The position numbers were made by a program, and so were the translations under genes. The notes below the pieces were generated by a model that made no database searches, was not told the DNA's origin, and worked only from the letters and a program-made list of their open reading frames with translations. A DNA stretch of 62,529 nt from Lachnospiraceae bacterium (GTDB lineage: Bacteria > Bacillota > Clostridia > Lachnospirales > Lachnospiraceae): the NCBI GenBank assembly GCA_910575835.1, contig CAJTGB010000026.1:1-62529 (forward strand), read 5' to 3'. Positions within the stretch are counted from its first letter, which is position 1, and each line of letters starts with the position of its first letter. This document shows, one piece after another, positions 17,245-26,178 of this stretch.

Positions 17245-18735
17245 ATGGTTTACAATTTTAACTTAGGTGTCGGATGGGCAAGCAGCGGTGTAGAATATGC
17301 ACAAGCCTACCGTGCGAAGGTACTGCGGGAGATCGGACAGGATGCAAAATTCATATTTACAGATATGTTTCCAAGAGATAATATCCAGCATATGACAGAG
17401 AATATCGGCTTCTTAGATTCAGAAGTTATCTGGCTGTATACATTTTTCACGGACTGTAAGACGTCACCTGTGACATACACGCTGAAGCAGTTAGAGAAAA
17501 CCTTTGGCAGCAGGCGTTTTACGGGCGCAAGAGAAAGAGGAACGGTAAAGTATACCTTTCCTGGATCAAATAGTTATTATGTGGCTTATCTGGTTAATGA
17601 GAAGGGAAACAAGGTTCATCGGGTAGAGATGGTTTCGAACGGATGTCTGATCCGAAAAGATTACTATACATATTGCAGAATCTATTCAGAATACTATGCG
17701 CCGCTTGATAATAAGGCACATCTGTACCAGCGCAGATTTTTTAACGAAGACGGAACGGTGGCCTATGAGGAGATTACGGATGATGATAAGGTGATGTACC
17801 AGTTTCCGGACCGTTTCATCTGCTCTAAGGAAGAATTGGTTGGAGAAATGGTATCACGGCTTAAGCTGACCCGCCGGGATGTGGTGATCATTGACAGAAC
17901 GACGGGAATCGGACAGGCGATCATGCAGAATGCGGGTCCGGCCAAGATCGGTATTGTGATCCATGCGGATCATTTCAGCGAAGGGAGTACGGATGCGGAA
18001 CATGTTCTTTGGAATAACTATTATGAATACGCATTTTCTCAGCACAGGCACATCAAGTTCTATGTCGCTTCGACGGATACCCAGAACCGCTTGTTAAAGA
18101 AGCAGTTCAAGGAATATAAGGGAATCAGTCCTAAGATTGTAACGATCCCGGTAGGAAGCATTGATGAGTTAAAACGGCCTAAGAAGAGCAGGAAGAAGTC
18201 TTCCTTAATTACGGCGTCAAGACTGGCGGATGAAAAGCACGTGGACTGGCTGATTGAAGCAGTGGTAAAGGCAAGGGAACAGGTGCCGGATGTTTCGTTA
18301 GATATATATGGCAAAGGCGGAGAGGAACCGAAGCTTAAAAAGATGATCGAGGCGCTGAAATGCGGCGATTATGTGCACCTTTGCGGGCAGCAGAATCTTG
18401 ATGATATATATAAGAACTATGAGGCATATCTGGCAGGTTCTACCAGCGAGGGCTTCGGGCTTACTCTGATGGAGGCGGTTGGTTCGGGGCTGCCTATCAT
18501 TGGTTTTGATGTGCGGTACGGCAATCAGAATTTTATCGATGACAAAAAGAACGGCTATCTGATCGCTGTGAATGATAAGATGGAGAAGAAAGAACGGATT
18601 CAAAAATTAACGGAGTGTATCATCAAGCTGTTTACGGAGGCAGATTTGGAAGCGTTTCATCAACATTCTTATGCCAAGGCGAAGATGTATATGACGGAGG
18701 AGGTGAAGGAGCAATGGGCAAAACTGCTGAAATGA
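17245..18735 (+). CDS. gtfA: SRRP O-GlcNAc transferase catalytic subunit GtfA
   Basis: ATG 17245 is preceded by GGAGGTG, so the longer in-frame start at 17131 is rejected. The 496-aa GT-B enzyme has the GtfA-specific beta-sheet extension in its N-terminal half, a donor-binding Rossmann half beginning near residue 310 (SLITASRLADEKHVDWLI) and the retaining GT4 motif E402-x7-E410 in TSEGFGLTLMEA. With GtfB it transfers GlcNAc from UDP-GlcNAc to Ser/Thr of the adhesin repeats before export. The stop overlaps gtfB by 22 bases. Confidence 0.9.
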   Translation: MVYNFNLGVGWASSGVEYAQAYRAKVLREIGQDAKFIFTDMFPRDNIQHMTENIGFLDSEVIWLYTFFTDCKTSPVTYTLKQLEKTFGSRRFTGARERGTVKYTFPGSNSYYVAYLVNEKGNKVHRVEMVSNGCLIRKDYYTYCRIYSEYYAPLDNKAHLYQRRFFNEDGTVAYEEITDDDKVMYQFPDRFICSKEELVGEMVSRLKLTRRDVVIIDRTTGIGQAIMQNAGPAKIGIVIHADHFSEGSTDAEHVLWNNYYEYAFSQHRHIKFYVASTDTQNRLLKKQFKEYKGISPKIVTIPVGSIDELKRPKKSRKKSSLITASRLADEKHVDWLIEAVVKAREQVPDVSLDIYGKGGEEPKLKKMIEALKCGDYVHLCGQQNLDDIYKNYEAYLAGSTSEGFGLTLMEAVGSGLPIIGFDVRYGNQNFIDDKKNGYLIAVNDKMEKKERIQKLTECIIKLFTEADLEAFHQHSYAKAKMYMTEEVKEQWAKLLK

Positions 18736-20087
18736 ATCTGAAACCGAGCGATGCAATTCTGCTGTTCGATCATTACGGGCAGGATAGTCAGGCGTTACAT
18801 ATGTCGTTCAAGCTGGCGGGATTCGACTGTCCGGCAGTGGTGATTGATGACGATGGTTTTCTGCCGGAGGATGTGATGTCGGTATATGGATTTTTCCTTG
18901 GGAATTTTAAGGAGGTGCTGGGAGACAGCGCCAGACCGAAGTATTTTAATGAGATTCAGGTGCCGGAATATTGGGAGATCAGCGGAACGAACAGCAATGG
19001 GAAAGTGCAGGATCTCTATAAGGAAAGAGGAAGAATTTTTTACGCAAAACCGGAGCATAAGAGACTTGTAAGAATTGTGGACTGGTATGATGAACGCGGT
19101 GTGGTGCGGTCCAGTGACCATTACAATCGCTATGGGGCGATTTACGGCCGGACGGTATTTAATGCAAAGGGACAGAAGGTGAATAAGACGTATTTCTCGG
19201 CAGATGGACGGGAGATTATTGTAGAGAATTTTGTTACGGGAGATATCATCCTGAATGAAGGAAATGAGATATTTATCTTTCATAATAAGACAGAGCTTGT
19301 ACTGCACTTTTTTGTACGTGCGAATCTCAAACAGAGCAGGATCTTTTTCAATTCTCTGTCTACGCCGTTTTTCGTGTCTAACCGCTTAAAGGCTCAGGTG
19401 AAGCGGGATATTCTGTTCTGGCAGGAGCCGAAGCGGGACGATATTCCGGGTAATATGCAGGCGATCTTTAACGGTGATACCAGCCGTACAGCGGCAGTTA
19501 TGGTGCAGAAGAAGCAATCATACGATCAATTGATCGCTCTCGGCGCTAAAAAAGAGATGGTTCACAGGCTTGGATTCATCTATCCGTTTGAGAGAGAAAA
19601 CAGCGGCCGGCCGGAGGCCCTGATCTGTACGAATTCGGACAATATCGAACATTGTGAAGATCTTATAAAGGCGTTGCCGCAGATGCATTTTCATATTGCA
19701 GCGTTTACGGAGATGTCATCTAAGCTGATGGGGATGGATTCATATGATAACGTGAGGCTGTATCCGGGGGTGAAGACTGCGGTTTTAGATGAATTGTTTA
19801 ATACGTGTGATTATTATTTTGATATTAATCATGAGTCGGAGATCGCTTCGGCTGTCAGCAAGGCATTCTTGCATGATCATCTCATCTTTGCATTCAGGGA
19901 GACGGCGCATAATGCGGATTATGAGGCAAAGGAATATATCTATCCTGCTGCCAAATGGAAACAGATGTGTGAGGATGTGAAGACTGCTATGGCGGATCAG
20001 AAGCTGATGAAGAAGATGCTGCAAAAACAGAAGAAGGCAGCTATGGCAGAGCCGGCGGACAGTTACCAGAGATTGCTGTCAGAATAG
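18714..20087 (+). CDS. gtfB: SRRP glycosylation partner subunit GtfB
   Basis: ATG 18714 follows GGAGGAGGTGAAGGAG inside the end of gtfA, so gtfA-gtfB translation is coupled. The 457-aa product shows the GtfB pattern: an N-terminal Rossmann-like region, a beta-rich region with VPEYWEI and DHYNRYG, then a C-terminal GT-B-like half lacking an E-x7-E catalytic motif. It serves as acceptor-binding partner for GtfA. This is the full-length copy; the other is at 14864-16090. A strong terminator follows, ending the locus. Confidence 0.85.
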   Translation: MGKTAEMNLKPSDAILLFDHYGQDSQALHMSFKLAGFDCPAVVIDDDGFLPEDVMSVYGFFLGNFKEVLGDSARPKYFNEIQVPEYWEISGTNSNGKVQDLYKERGRIFYAKPEHKRLVRIVDWYDERGVVRSSDHYNRYGAIYGRTVFNAKGQKVNKTYFSADGREIIVENFVTGDIILNEGNEIFIFHNKTELVLHFFVRANLKQSRIFFNSLSTPFFVSNRLKAQVKRDILFWQEPKRDDIPGNMQAIFNGDTSRTAAVMVQKKQSYDQLIALGAKKEMVHRLGFIYPFERENSGRPEALICTNSDNIEHCEDLIKALPQMHFHIAAFTEMSSKLMGMDSYDNVRLYPGVKTAVLDELFNTCDYYFDINHESEIASAVSKAFLHDHLIFAFRETAHNADYEAKEYIYPAAKWKQMCEDVKTAMADQKLMKKMLQKQKKAAMAEPADSYQRLLSE

Positions 20088-20112
20088 ATGTAGAAAAGCT
20101 ATAGATCTTATG

Positions 20113-20158
20113 ATACGATATATTTAGATTTTTTGTTCTAGATATATCGTATTTTTTG
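20113..20158 (+). terminator. Terminator of the SRRP/accessory Sec locus
   Basis: An 11-bp perfect stem, ATACGATATAT (20113-20123) with ATATATCGTAT (20142-20152), with an 18-nt loop and a run of T, directly after gtfB. Confidence 0.75.
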
Positions 20159-20193
20159 CGGAGAAATATGGAAGATTCTACTGAGGTGGAAAT

Positions 20194-20847
20194 ATGCAGA
20201 GAAAACAATCAGGAAGACAGGGACGCAAACTGCGGTGGACAGAGAAGATGATATTGGTCATAGTTGCCGTGATCATTCTGCCGCTTATGATAGTCATAGG
20301 TGTTTTGTGGAATTCCATGTCACAGACATTTGAAGAACAGGCCGAGACATTGGTCGAGTATAAATTAAAGGAAAGCACGGAGTTTTTGGAGCATCGTATA
20401 GATTCTATTTATAACATTATGTATCAGATGATTACGGACCAGAGTATTCGGAGCAGCTGTTGGGCTCTGGCAAGGCAAAGCAATGTGGCACAGGAAAAAA
20501 GTAATATGCATCAACGGTTTATTGAATTCGTTTCACAGAGCGATTATCTGTACAGCGCCGCATATATTGGGGTGCAGGATGATTTTTATACATATGAAAC
20601 ATTCAATAATGTACAGGATAATTCTATCTGGGCGAATGAAGAATTTCGTCAGGAGGTGTCGGAAAAGGCGCTGGGAAGTGATTCGGTATGTTTGATATTT
20701 ACGAAGGAGAGTTTTGAGGTCAATCAAAGATATGCGCCTTCGCTCTATATGGTAATGCCCCTGAAGGATAATGTAGCGAAGAAAACGATCGGTATCCTTG
20801 CATTGGGACTGGATGATAGCGCCTCTTTTATCAGAGGTAAAAATTGA
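20194..20847 (+). pseudogene. N-terminal fragment of a YesM-type sensor histidine kinase
   Basis: 217 aa with a basic start, one membrane segment at about 18-41 and the beginning of an extracellular Cache-like sensor domain; kinase and ATPase domains are absent. Full family members are about 500-600 aa. The frame ends exactly where a GH127 gene begins in another frame, so a deletion probably removed the rest of the kinase and whatever lay between. Such kinases with an AraC-type regulator typically control sugar-uptake loci, which fits the glycosidase next to it. Confidence 0.6.
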
Positions 20848-22747
20848 AGATGAATTTTGGTCGCCTTACATTTCTCTTGTCCAAAATATCATGATTCCAT
20901 ATCAATGGAAAATACTGAACGACGAGGTAGAGAATGCCGCTCCCAGCCATAGTATTGAGAATTACCGCATTGCAGCCAAAGAAAGTGAGGGGGAATATTA
21001 CGGAGCGGTTTTTCAGGATACCGATCTGGCAAAATGGTTGGAGGCAGCCGCATACAGTCTGTCGCTGCGCCCGGATGAGGAGCTTGAAAAGCAGGCGGAC
21101 GATGCGATCGAATTGATCGGCCGTGCTCAGCAGGCGGACGGATATCTCGATACATATTATACGATAAAGGAACGGCAGAACCGATGGACGAACTTGTATG
21201 AAGGGCATGAATTATATACTGCGGGGCATCTGATAGAGGCAGCAGTTGCTTATTATGAGGCGACAGGAAAAAGAAAGCTTCTTGATATCATGTGCCGCAC
21301 CGCCGATTTGATATGCCGTCTGTTTGGCAGGAACGAAGGGCAGATGGACGGGGTACCCGGGCATCCGGAGATCGAACTGGCGCTGGTCCGGCTTTATTAT
21401 GCGACGCAAGAAGAACGTTATCTTGAACAGGCAAAATATTTTATAGATGCCAGGGGAAGTTCGCCTAATTATTTTGCCAGAGAGCTTGAAAATCCTTCTT
21501 TTCATCATATCTTCCCGGAATTTGCACACTTGGGCTACAATAACGTGCAGGCGCATATGCCTGTTCGAAGTCAGAAGACGGCCGACGGACATGCTGTGCG
21601 CGCGTTATATCTCTATTCAGCGATGGCAGATGTGGGATATGAATGTCAGGATGAAACGCTGATAGAGGCTTGCAGGGAACTGTTTGATAACATTGCCCAA
21701 AGACAGATGTTTATAACTGGCTCTGTGGGTGCGGCTGCTGACGGCGAATGCTTTACCTGTGATTATGATCTCCCGAATAATTATAACTATTCGGAGACGT
21801 GTGCGTCCGTTGCGCTTGCGCTTTTTTCGCTGCGTATGATGCAGATCGAGAGGAATGGAAAATATGCAGACGTCTTCGAAAGAGCGCTTTATAATACTGT
21901 ATTAGGCGGTATGGCGCTGTCAGGAAAAGAATTTTTCTATGTGAATCCTCTGGAGACAGTGCCGGAACATTTACAGGCTAACCGGACCTTGCATCATGTA
22001 CTCCCCGAACGCCGTCCGTGGCTTGGAGTAGCGTGCTGTCCGCCGAATATCGCGAGAACATTAACGTCGTTGGCAAAATATATCTATGCAGTGGATGACA
22101 GTGCAGTGTACATTAACTTGTTTGTATCTAATAAGGCTGAATTAAAGTTAGGAAATAAAACGGTCGATCTGCAGATGAAGACCAGATATCCTTATGAGGA
22201 TGAAGTTATCATTAAGATCGGGAATCCTCAGGATGCTGCTTTTGCCCTTGCAATCCGTGAACCGGGATGGGGAAGGATTCGTTCACTGATCATAAATGGC
22301 AGCAGTTCAAAGCCAAAGCGGAGAGATGGTTACATCATGATAGATACGTTGCCGTCTTCCGATAGTACGATTCAGGTATCGTTCGATATGGAGCCGGTAT
22401 TTGTCCGCGCCCATCCCAGAGTACGCGCGGATGTGGGGAAATTAGCCATTGCCAGAGGCCCTCTGGTATACTGCCTTGAAGAAGCAGATAATGGGAAGAA
22501 TCTGGGTTCATTGATGGTATCTGCAAAGACTGCGTTAAAAGCGGAGTTTGATCCGGCGTTATTGAATGGAACTGTGGTTATTACCGCTGATGCAGAGAGA
22601 TTAACTGAGGAAGAATGGGATGGTAAGCTATACCGGTATGGCTTGTCAGAGAACCGGACAGTACCATATAAAATACGGGCAATTCCGTACTGTCTTTGGA
22701 ATAACCGGGGCATTGGAGAAATGCTGGTTTGGATACATCAAAAATAA
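20813..22747 (+). CDS. GH127 family beta-L-arabinofuranosidase-like glycoside hydrolase
   Basis: About 644 aa with strong GH127 (former DUF1680) sequence from the N-terminus on: EDEFWSPY, IPYQWKILND, GHPEIELALVRLYYAT, ETCASVALAL. The zinc/catalytic set is present as Glu328, Cys330, Cys408 and Cys409, matching Glu338, Cys340, Cys417 and Cys418 of bifidobacterial HypBA1, where Cys417 is the nucleophile. The natural start seems lost at the junction with the kinase fragment. ATG 20813 and TTG 20798 are the only nearby starts and neither has a good ribosome-binding site, so expression is doubtful although the catalytic body is intact. Confidence 0.85.
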   Translation: MIAPLLSEVKIEDEFWSPYISLVQNIMIPYQWKILNDEVENAAPSHSIENYRIAAKESEGEYYGAVFQDTDLAKWLEAAAYSLSLRPDEELEKQADDAIELIGRAQQADGYLDTYYTIKERQNRWTNLYEGHELYTAGHLIEAAVAYYEATGKRKLLDIMCRTADLICRLFGRNEGQMDGVPGHPEIELALVRLYYATQEERYLEQAKYFIDARGSSPNYFARELENPSFHHIFPEFAHLGYNNVQAHMPVRSQKTADGHAVRALYLYSAMADVGYECQDETLIEACRELFDNIAQRQMFITGSVGAAADGECFTCDYDLPNNYNYSETCASVALALFSLRMMQIERNGKYADVFERALYNTVLGGMALSGKEFFYVNPLETVPEHLQANRTLHHVLPERRPWLGVACCPPNIARTLTSLAKYIYAVDDSAVYINLFVSNKAELKLGNKTVDLQMKTRYPYEDEVIIKIGNPQDAAFALAIREPGWGRIRSLIINGSSSKPKRRDGYIMIDTLPSSDSTIQVSFDMEPVFVRAHPRVRADVGKLAIARGPLVYCLEEADNGKNLGSLMVSAKTALKAEFDPALLNGTVVITADAERLTEEEWDGKLYRYGLSENRTVPYKIRAIPYCLWNNRGIGEMLVWIHQK

Positions 22748-22823
22748 AGGCTTTACACCGCAATCAACGATTGATATAATAAAAGAAGCAAAGCAAATAG
22801 CACTTAAAAAGTGAGGTGAAAAT

Positions 22824-22997
22824 ATGCCGAATAATGAAAAAGAATATAATGGTTATCTTATTGATCAGCTGAGATTGTTGAAACGGATCGAGGCAGTAAC
22901 CAAAGATAAAGAGGCATTAGAAGTCATTGCGTTTGAAAGAGAATTTATCGAACAAAAATTATATCAGAATCCGTCTTTAACCAAAGATACAAAGTAA
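22824..22997 (+). CDS. 57-aa hypothetical protein
   Basis: ATG 22824 has a GTGAGGTGAA ribosome-binding site. The product is a charged, helical 57-aa protein (LIDQLRLLKRIEAV, EVIAFEREFIEQKL) without a recognised family. Upstream in another frame lies a 3' remnant ending EAKQIALKK whose stop is a few bases before it, so it may be the tail of a lost two-gene unit. Short related repeats flank it at 22746-22759 and 23029-23042. Confidence 0.5.
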   Translation: MPNNEKEYNGYLIDQLRLLKRIEAVTKDKEALEVIAFEREFIEQKLYQNPSLTKDTK

Positions 22998-23000
22998 TAA

Positions 23001-23049
23001 AAAGGTGTAAAGTCTTTGTTCCATTTTTAAGGGCTTTACATCTTTTGTT
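23001..23049 (+). terminator. Terminator-like hairpin after the 57-aa gene
   Basis: AAAGGTGTAAAG (23001-23012) pairs with CTTTACATCTTT (23034-23045) with one G-U pair, and a T-rich stretch follows. Confidence 0.55.
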
Positions 23050-23159
23050 TGCAGGATAGATTTTTATGAATTGATATTTCATGTAACAACTTTGCAACAA
23101 CTGCGCTGTATAATGAGCCTGTAATAAAAAAGGTTTTGCCAGAGAAGGGAGCGAAGATT

Positions 23160-23741
23160 ATGAACAAAACATGGAAGAAATTCAGGGTGATATTGACGGC
23201 AGCAGGGATGGCGGTCTGTATGACGGCAGGACTGGGACTGGGAATCTACTGGTCCAGGGGACAGGCGGAGAAGACAGTAGTATCGGCGGCAGAGAAGGAG
23301 ATGGGATTTGAAGCCGGAGAGAAGGAGGAGGACTCACAGAGCTACCAGAGGTATTCAGATGAGGACTGCCTTTATAAAGATAAAGTTTTAGATGAAGAGA
23401 TTGCAAAAGAGGTCTGTGACAAGTATAATCTTGATTATGACACGGTGAAGAGTGAGGATGTCACCCGTGAAATGCGCAACTACGAGGAGGCTCTGTGGCT
23501 ATTGAAGGATATGGGAAACTGTCCGCTTCTGGGAAAGAAATGGGGAAAAGGCGCGTTCGCGTCGCTTCAGATGTATATCCAGGAGATCTACGCCTTTGGC
23601 GACGGTGAAGAAGTCATAAGAGAGATGTGCAAGGGATATGAGATCGATCCAGACAAAGCAGTGATCTCAGACCTGACGACAGAGCAGTTGATCGAGATTG
23701 GGGAGAAGGCTTTTGAGACTTCCGATCATCCGAAGGGGTAA
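23160..23741 (+). CDS. Membrane-anchored or secreted protein of unknown function beside a two-component system
   Basis: ATG 23160 follows an AAGGGAG site (the in-frame TTG at 23136 is less likely). The 193-aa product has a basic start and one hydrophobic segment at about residues 10-30, then an acidic soluble domain rich in Glu, Lys and Tyr outside the membrane. No family is recognised. The stop is 6 bases before the response regulator, so it should be co-transcribed with regulator and kinase and may be a signal input or a target. A TATAAT -10 element lies at 23109-23114. Confidence 0.7.
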   Translation: MNKTWKKFRVILTAAGMAVCMTAGLGLGIYWSRGQAEKTVVSAAEKEMGFEAGEKEEDSQSYQRYSDEDCLYKDKVLDEEIAKEVCDKYNLDYDTVKSEDVTREMRNYEEALWLLKDMGNCPLLGKKWGKGAFASLQMYIQEIYAFGDGEEVIREMCKGYEIDPDKAVISDLTTEQLIEIGEKAFETSDHPKG

Positions 23742-23747
23742 GGAATA

Positions 23748-24407
23748 GTGGCAGACATATTGATCGTAGAGGATGACAGGAGAATCAACGAACTCATCCG
23801 AAGAACATTGACTATGACTGGACATATTGGGCTTCCGGCTTATTCAGGCCGGGAAGCCCTAGCTGTGTTAGAGGAGAAACGGATCGATCTGATCCTTTTA
23901 GATATCGGCCTGCCGGATATGGACGGCTTCGCGCTGATGCGGCAGATTGCCCGGGAATATGCTGTGATTCCGGTGATCTGCGTGACTGCAAGAGACGAGG
24001 TGCCTGACCGTGTGAAGGGGCTAAGGGGAGGCGCGGAGGATTATATCGTGAAGCCTTTTGCCATGGAAGAGCTGTTAGCCAGAGTGCAGGTGGTGCTGAG
24101 AAGATTCAATAAGGAGCAGAATCTCTTCCGTATCAGGGATGTGGAGGTGGATCTGGCGGGCGGGCTCGTGAAGAAGGAGGGGACTTCGGTTGAGCTTACC
24201 AACCGGGAGTACGAGCTTCTGAAGGTCCTGCTGCTCAATAAGAATATCGCGCTTTCCAGGGAACGGCTTCTTGAGCTTGCCTGGGGGATGGACTTTGGCG
24301 GGGACGACCGTACCGTGGATGTGCATATCCGAAGACTTCGGCAGAAGCTTGGCTTGGAAGAGGAGATCAAGACTATCTTTAAATATGGATATCGGTTGGA
24401 GATTTAG
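23748..24407 (+). CDS. OmpR/PhoB-family response regulator
   Basis: A 219-aa two-domain regulator starting at GTG 23748. The receiver domain has acidic residues at 8-10, phospho-acceptor Asp52 in LLDIGLPDMDG, Thr80 and Lys102. The winged-helix DNA-binding domain from about 125 has TNREYELLKVLL and VDVHIRRLRQKLG. The histidine kinase starts one base after its stop, so the two form a cognate pair. The target genes are not evident; the upstream anchored protein is the best candidate. Confidence 0.92.
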   Translation: MADILIVEDDRRINELIRRTLTMTGHIGLPAYSGREALAVLEEKRIDLILLDIGLPDMDGFALMRQIAREYAVIPVICVTARDEVPDRVKGLRGGAEDYIVKPFAMEELLARVQVVLRRFNKEQNLFRIRDVEVDLAGGLVKKEGTSVELTNREYELLKVLLLNKNIALSRERLLELAWGMDFGGDDRTVDVHIRRLRQKLGLEEEIKTIFKYGYRLEI

Positions 24408-24408
24408 A

Positions 24409-25542
24409 ATGCAGTTATGGAAGAAGAATTTTCTGGTGATATATGGAATATTTCTGGCGGTGGTCTGTGCCGGACTATTGCTTCTGGACGCTTATATCTC
24501 TCTGAATGAGATGAAGCAGTGGGTCGATCAGGCAAGAAACAATGAGAGAAGTATCTACTATCTGGCTGCCGGGCTTAAGGATGAGGAGATTAGCCGGATG
24601 AACATGAATTTAAATGATGCGGGCAGGAGATACGAGGAGGCAGGGCTCCTTATCAGGGTATGCGTGAACGGGTATACTGCGGCAGATTATATTCAGGAGG
24701 GGCAGACGACGGATACGGGGGCAGAAGGCTCACAGATCGGGATCAGAAGGGTCAGGGGAGAGCGCTGTCTGGTTATTCGGGAGATTGGACGGGAGGGAGA
24801 AGACGAGATCACGGTGGAGTATGTGCATCAGCTTAAGAGCCTGTCCCAGATCCAGATGAGGAGGATGTGGATATTCTGCGGGGCAGGGCTGGTATTTGCA
24901 GGAATTATGGGATTGCTCCTATATTATACTATGCGCCGGATCAACCGCCCGGTGAACCAGATCGCTCATGAGCTTCGGACACCGCTCACCGGGATTAGGG
25001 GATATGCGGAATATCTTATGATGGGGAAGCTTACAGAAGAGGAGCGTTTCTTCGCCGCAAGGCAGATCGTAGACAGCGCAAAGCATCTGGAGAATATCAC
25101 GGAGAAGCTGCTGATCATGGGAAATGTGCGGGAAGGCGCTATTCAGATCGAGAGAATAGACGTCAGGAAGATGCTTCTTGAACTGGAAGAAAAATATCCG
25201 AATGTTGAGGTTGACTGTCGGCTGGAATTCCTGAACGGTGACAGGACGCTGGTATTCTGCCTGCTTGATAATCTGACAGCCAATGCGGCAAGGGCCGGAA
25301 GCCTGGTCAGAATTACGGCAGATGAGGAAGGGGTTCGTATCTGGAATGACGGGGAACCTATGGATGAGGAGTTATTAAGGGACATCAGCAAGGGGCAGGA
25401 CGTGCCTGCAAGCCGTATGGGGATGCATGGATACGGTATTCAGGTCTGTCAGGAGATCGCCAGGGTGCATGGCTTTAAGCTTCGGTTTCGTTCCTCTAAA
25501 GAGGAAGGGACGGAGGTGTTCTGCCAGATAAATACAATATGA
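24409..25542 (+). CDS. Sensor histidine kinase partner of the OmpR-type regulator
   Basis: ATG 24409 gives a 377-aa kinase. Membrane segments at about 8-28 and 154-174 enclose a 120-residue extracytoplasmic domain. The H-box IAHELRTPLTG has His187. The N-box DNLTANAARAG is present, but the G1 region is unusual (WNDGEPMDEELL rather than DxGxG), followed by a normal GMHGYGIQVCQEIA glycine segment. No HAMP domain is obvious; the H-box follows the second membrane segment closely. Confidence 0.9.
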   Translation: MQLWKKNFLVIYGIFLAVVCAGLLLLDAYISLNEMKQWVDQARNNERSIYYLAAGLKDEEISRMNMNLNDAGRRYEEAGLLIRVCVNGYTAADYIQEGQTTDTGAEGSQIGIRRVRGERCLVIREIGREGEDEITVEYVHQLKSLSQIQMRRMWIFCGAGLVFAGIMGLLLYYTMRRINRPVNQIAHELRTPLTGIRGYAEYLMMGKLTEEERFFAARQIVDSAKHLENITEKLLIMGNVREGAIQIERIDVRKMLLELEEKYPNVEVDCRLEFLNGDRTLVFCLLDNLTANAARAGSLVRITADEEGVRIWNDGEPMDEELLRDISKGQDVPASRMGMHGYGIQVCQEIARVHGFKLRFRSSKEEGTEVFCQINTI

Positions 25543-25593
25543 TAGATTTTTTGAACGGTTCTTCATTATGAACAGACAGGATTTTGCGCAGAC

Positions 25594-25626
25594 AAAAAAC
25601 AGCCATTGACGGTATGGCTGTTTTTT
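25594..25626. terminator. Bidirectional terminator between the kinase gene and rpsT
   Basis: AAAAAACAGCCAT (25594-25606) pairs perfectly with ATGGCTGTTTTTT (25614-25626) around a 7-nt loop; there is a T-run on either strand. It serves both convergent genes. Confidence 0.85.
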
Positions 25627-25655
25627 ATGCATTATTCTATCTATATGCTATAGCC

Positions 25656-25919
25656 TTAGGCAATCCCGTTAACAGCTTTAGCCAGACGGGAAATCTTCCT
25701 GGAGCAGGTATTCTTATGATAAACGCCCTTGCTTCCTGCCTTGTTGATCTCAACGGTCGCAACCTTGAGAGCAGCAGCAGCGGCCTCTGCATCCTTGTTA
25801 GCAACGGCTGTCTCAACCTTCTTCACACAGGTCTTAACCTTAGACTTGATTGATTTATTCCTTGCAGCCTTTGTTTCGTTCACCAGGATTCTCTTCTTTG
25901 CAGATTTGATATTAGCCAA
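25656..25919 (-). CDS. rpsT: 30S ribosomal protein S20
   Basis: An 87-aa basic protein beginning (M)ANIKSAKKRILVNETKA, with the S20 signature through to KNTCSRKISRLAKAVN. The start is TTG at 25919-25917, behind a strong GGAGGTG site. A UUG start is also used by Escherichia coli rpsT, where S20 represses its own translation. S20 binds the 5' domain of 16S rRNA. It has its own promoter and a structured leader of about 155 nt. Confidence 0.95.
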   Translation of the reverse strand: MANIKSAKKRILVNETKAARNKSIKSKVKTCVKKVETAVANKDAEAAAAALKVATVEINKAGSKGVYHKNTCSRKISRLAKAVNGIA

Positions 25920-26075
25920 TTTGTCCACCTCCAATATCTTATATTTCGATTCTTTAGTATCGATTCTGACTTCGTTAGAGCCGGACACGGACGTTCTAAC
26001 GAAACATACCCATTCGGGCATACCGCAATACATATCTCCATTGGAGACAGGCGGACTCTGTCCGACAAAGTATAC
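25920..26075 (-). promoter_or_regulatory. Structured 5' leader of rpsT
   Basis: On the minus strand between promoter and start codon are consecutive hairpins: CGGAC/GTCCG (26052-26064), TCTCC/GGAGA (26035-26047) and a 9-bp perfect stem TTCGTTAGA/TCTAACGAA (25971-25979 with 25995-26003). The last lies about 50 bases from the UUG start. Such a leader is a candidate site for S20 autoregulation; the structure is seen, the function inferred. Confidence 0.5.
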
Positions 26076-26081
26076 GAATTC

Positions 26082-26110
26082 ATTTTAGGGCAAGGAATGG
26101 TTTCTGTCAA
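26082..26110 (-). promoter_or_regulatory. rpsT promoter
   Basis: On the minus strand TTGACA (26105-26110) and TAAAAT (26082-26087) with a 17-bp spacer; the start would be near 26075. Confidence 0.75.
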
Positions 26111-26178
26111 TACATATTTCTCAAATAATTGTAAAAAATAGGATAGTGATAAAAAAGATTAAAGCGAGGATGTAAGGG

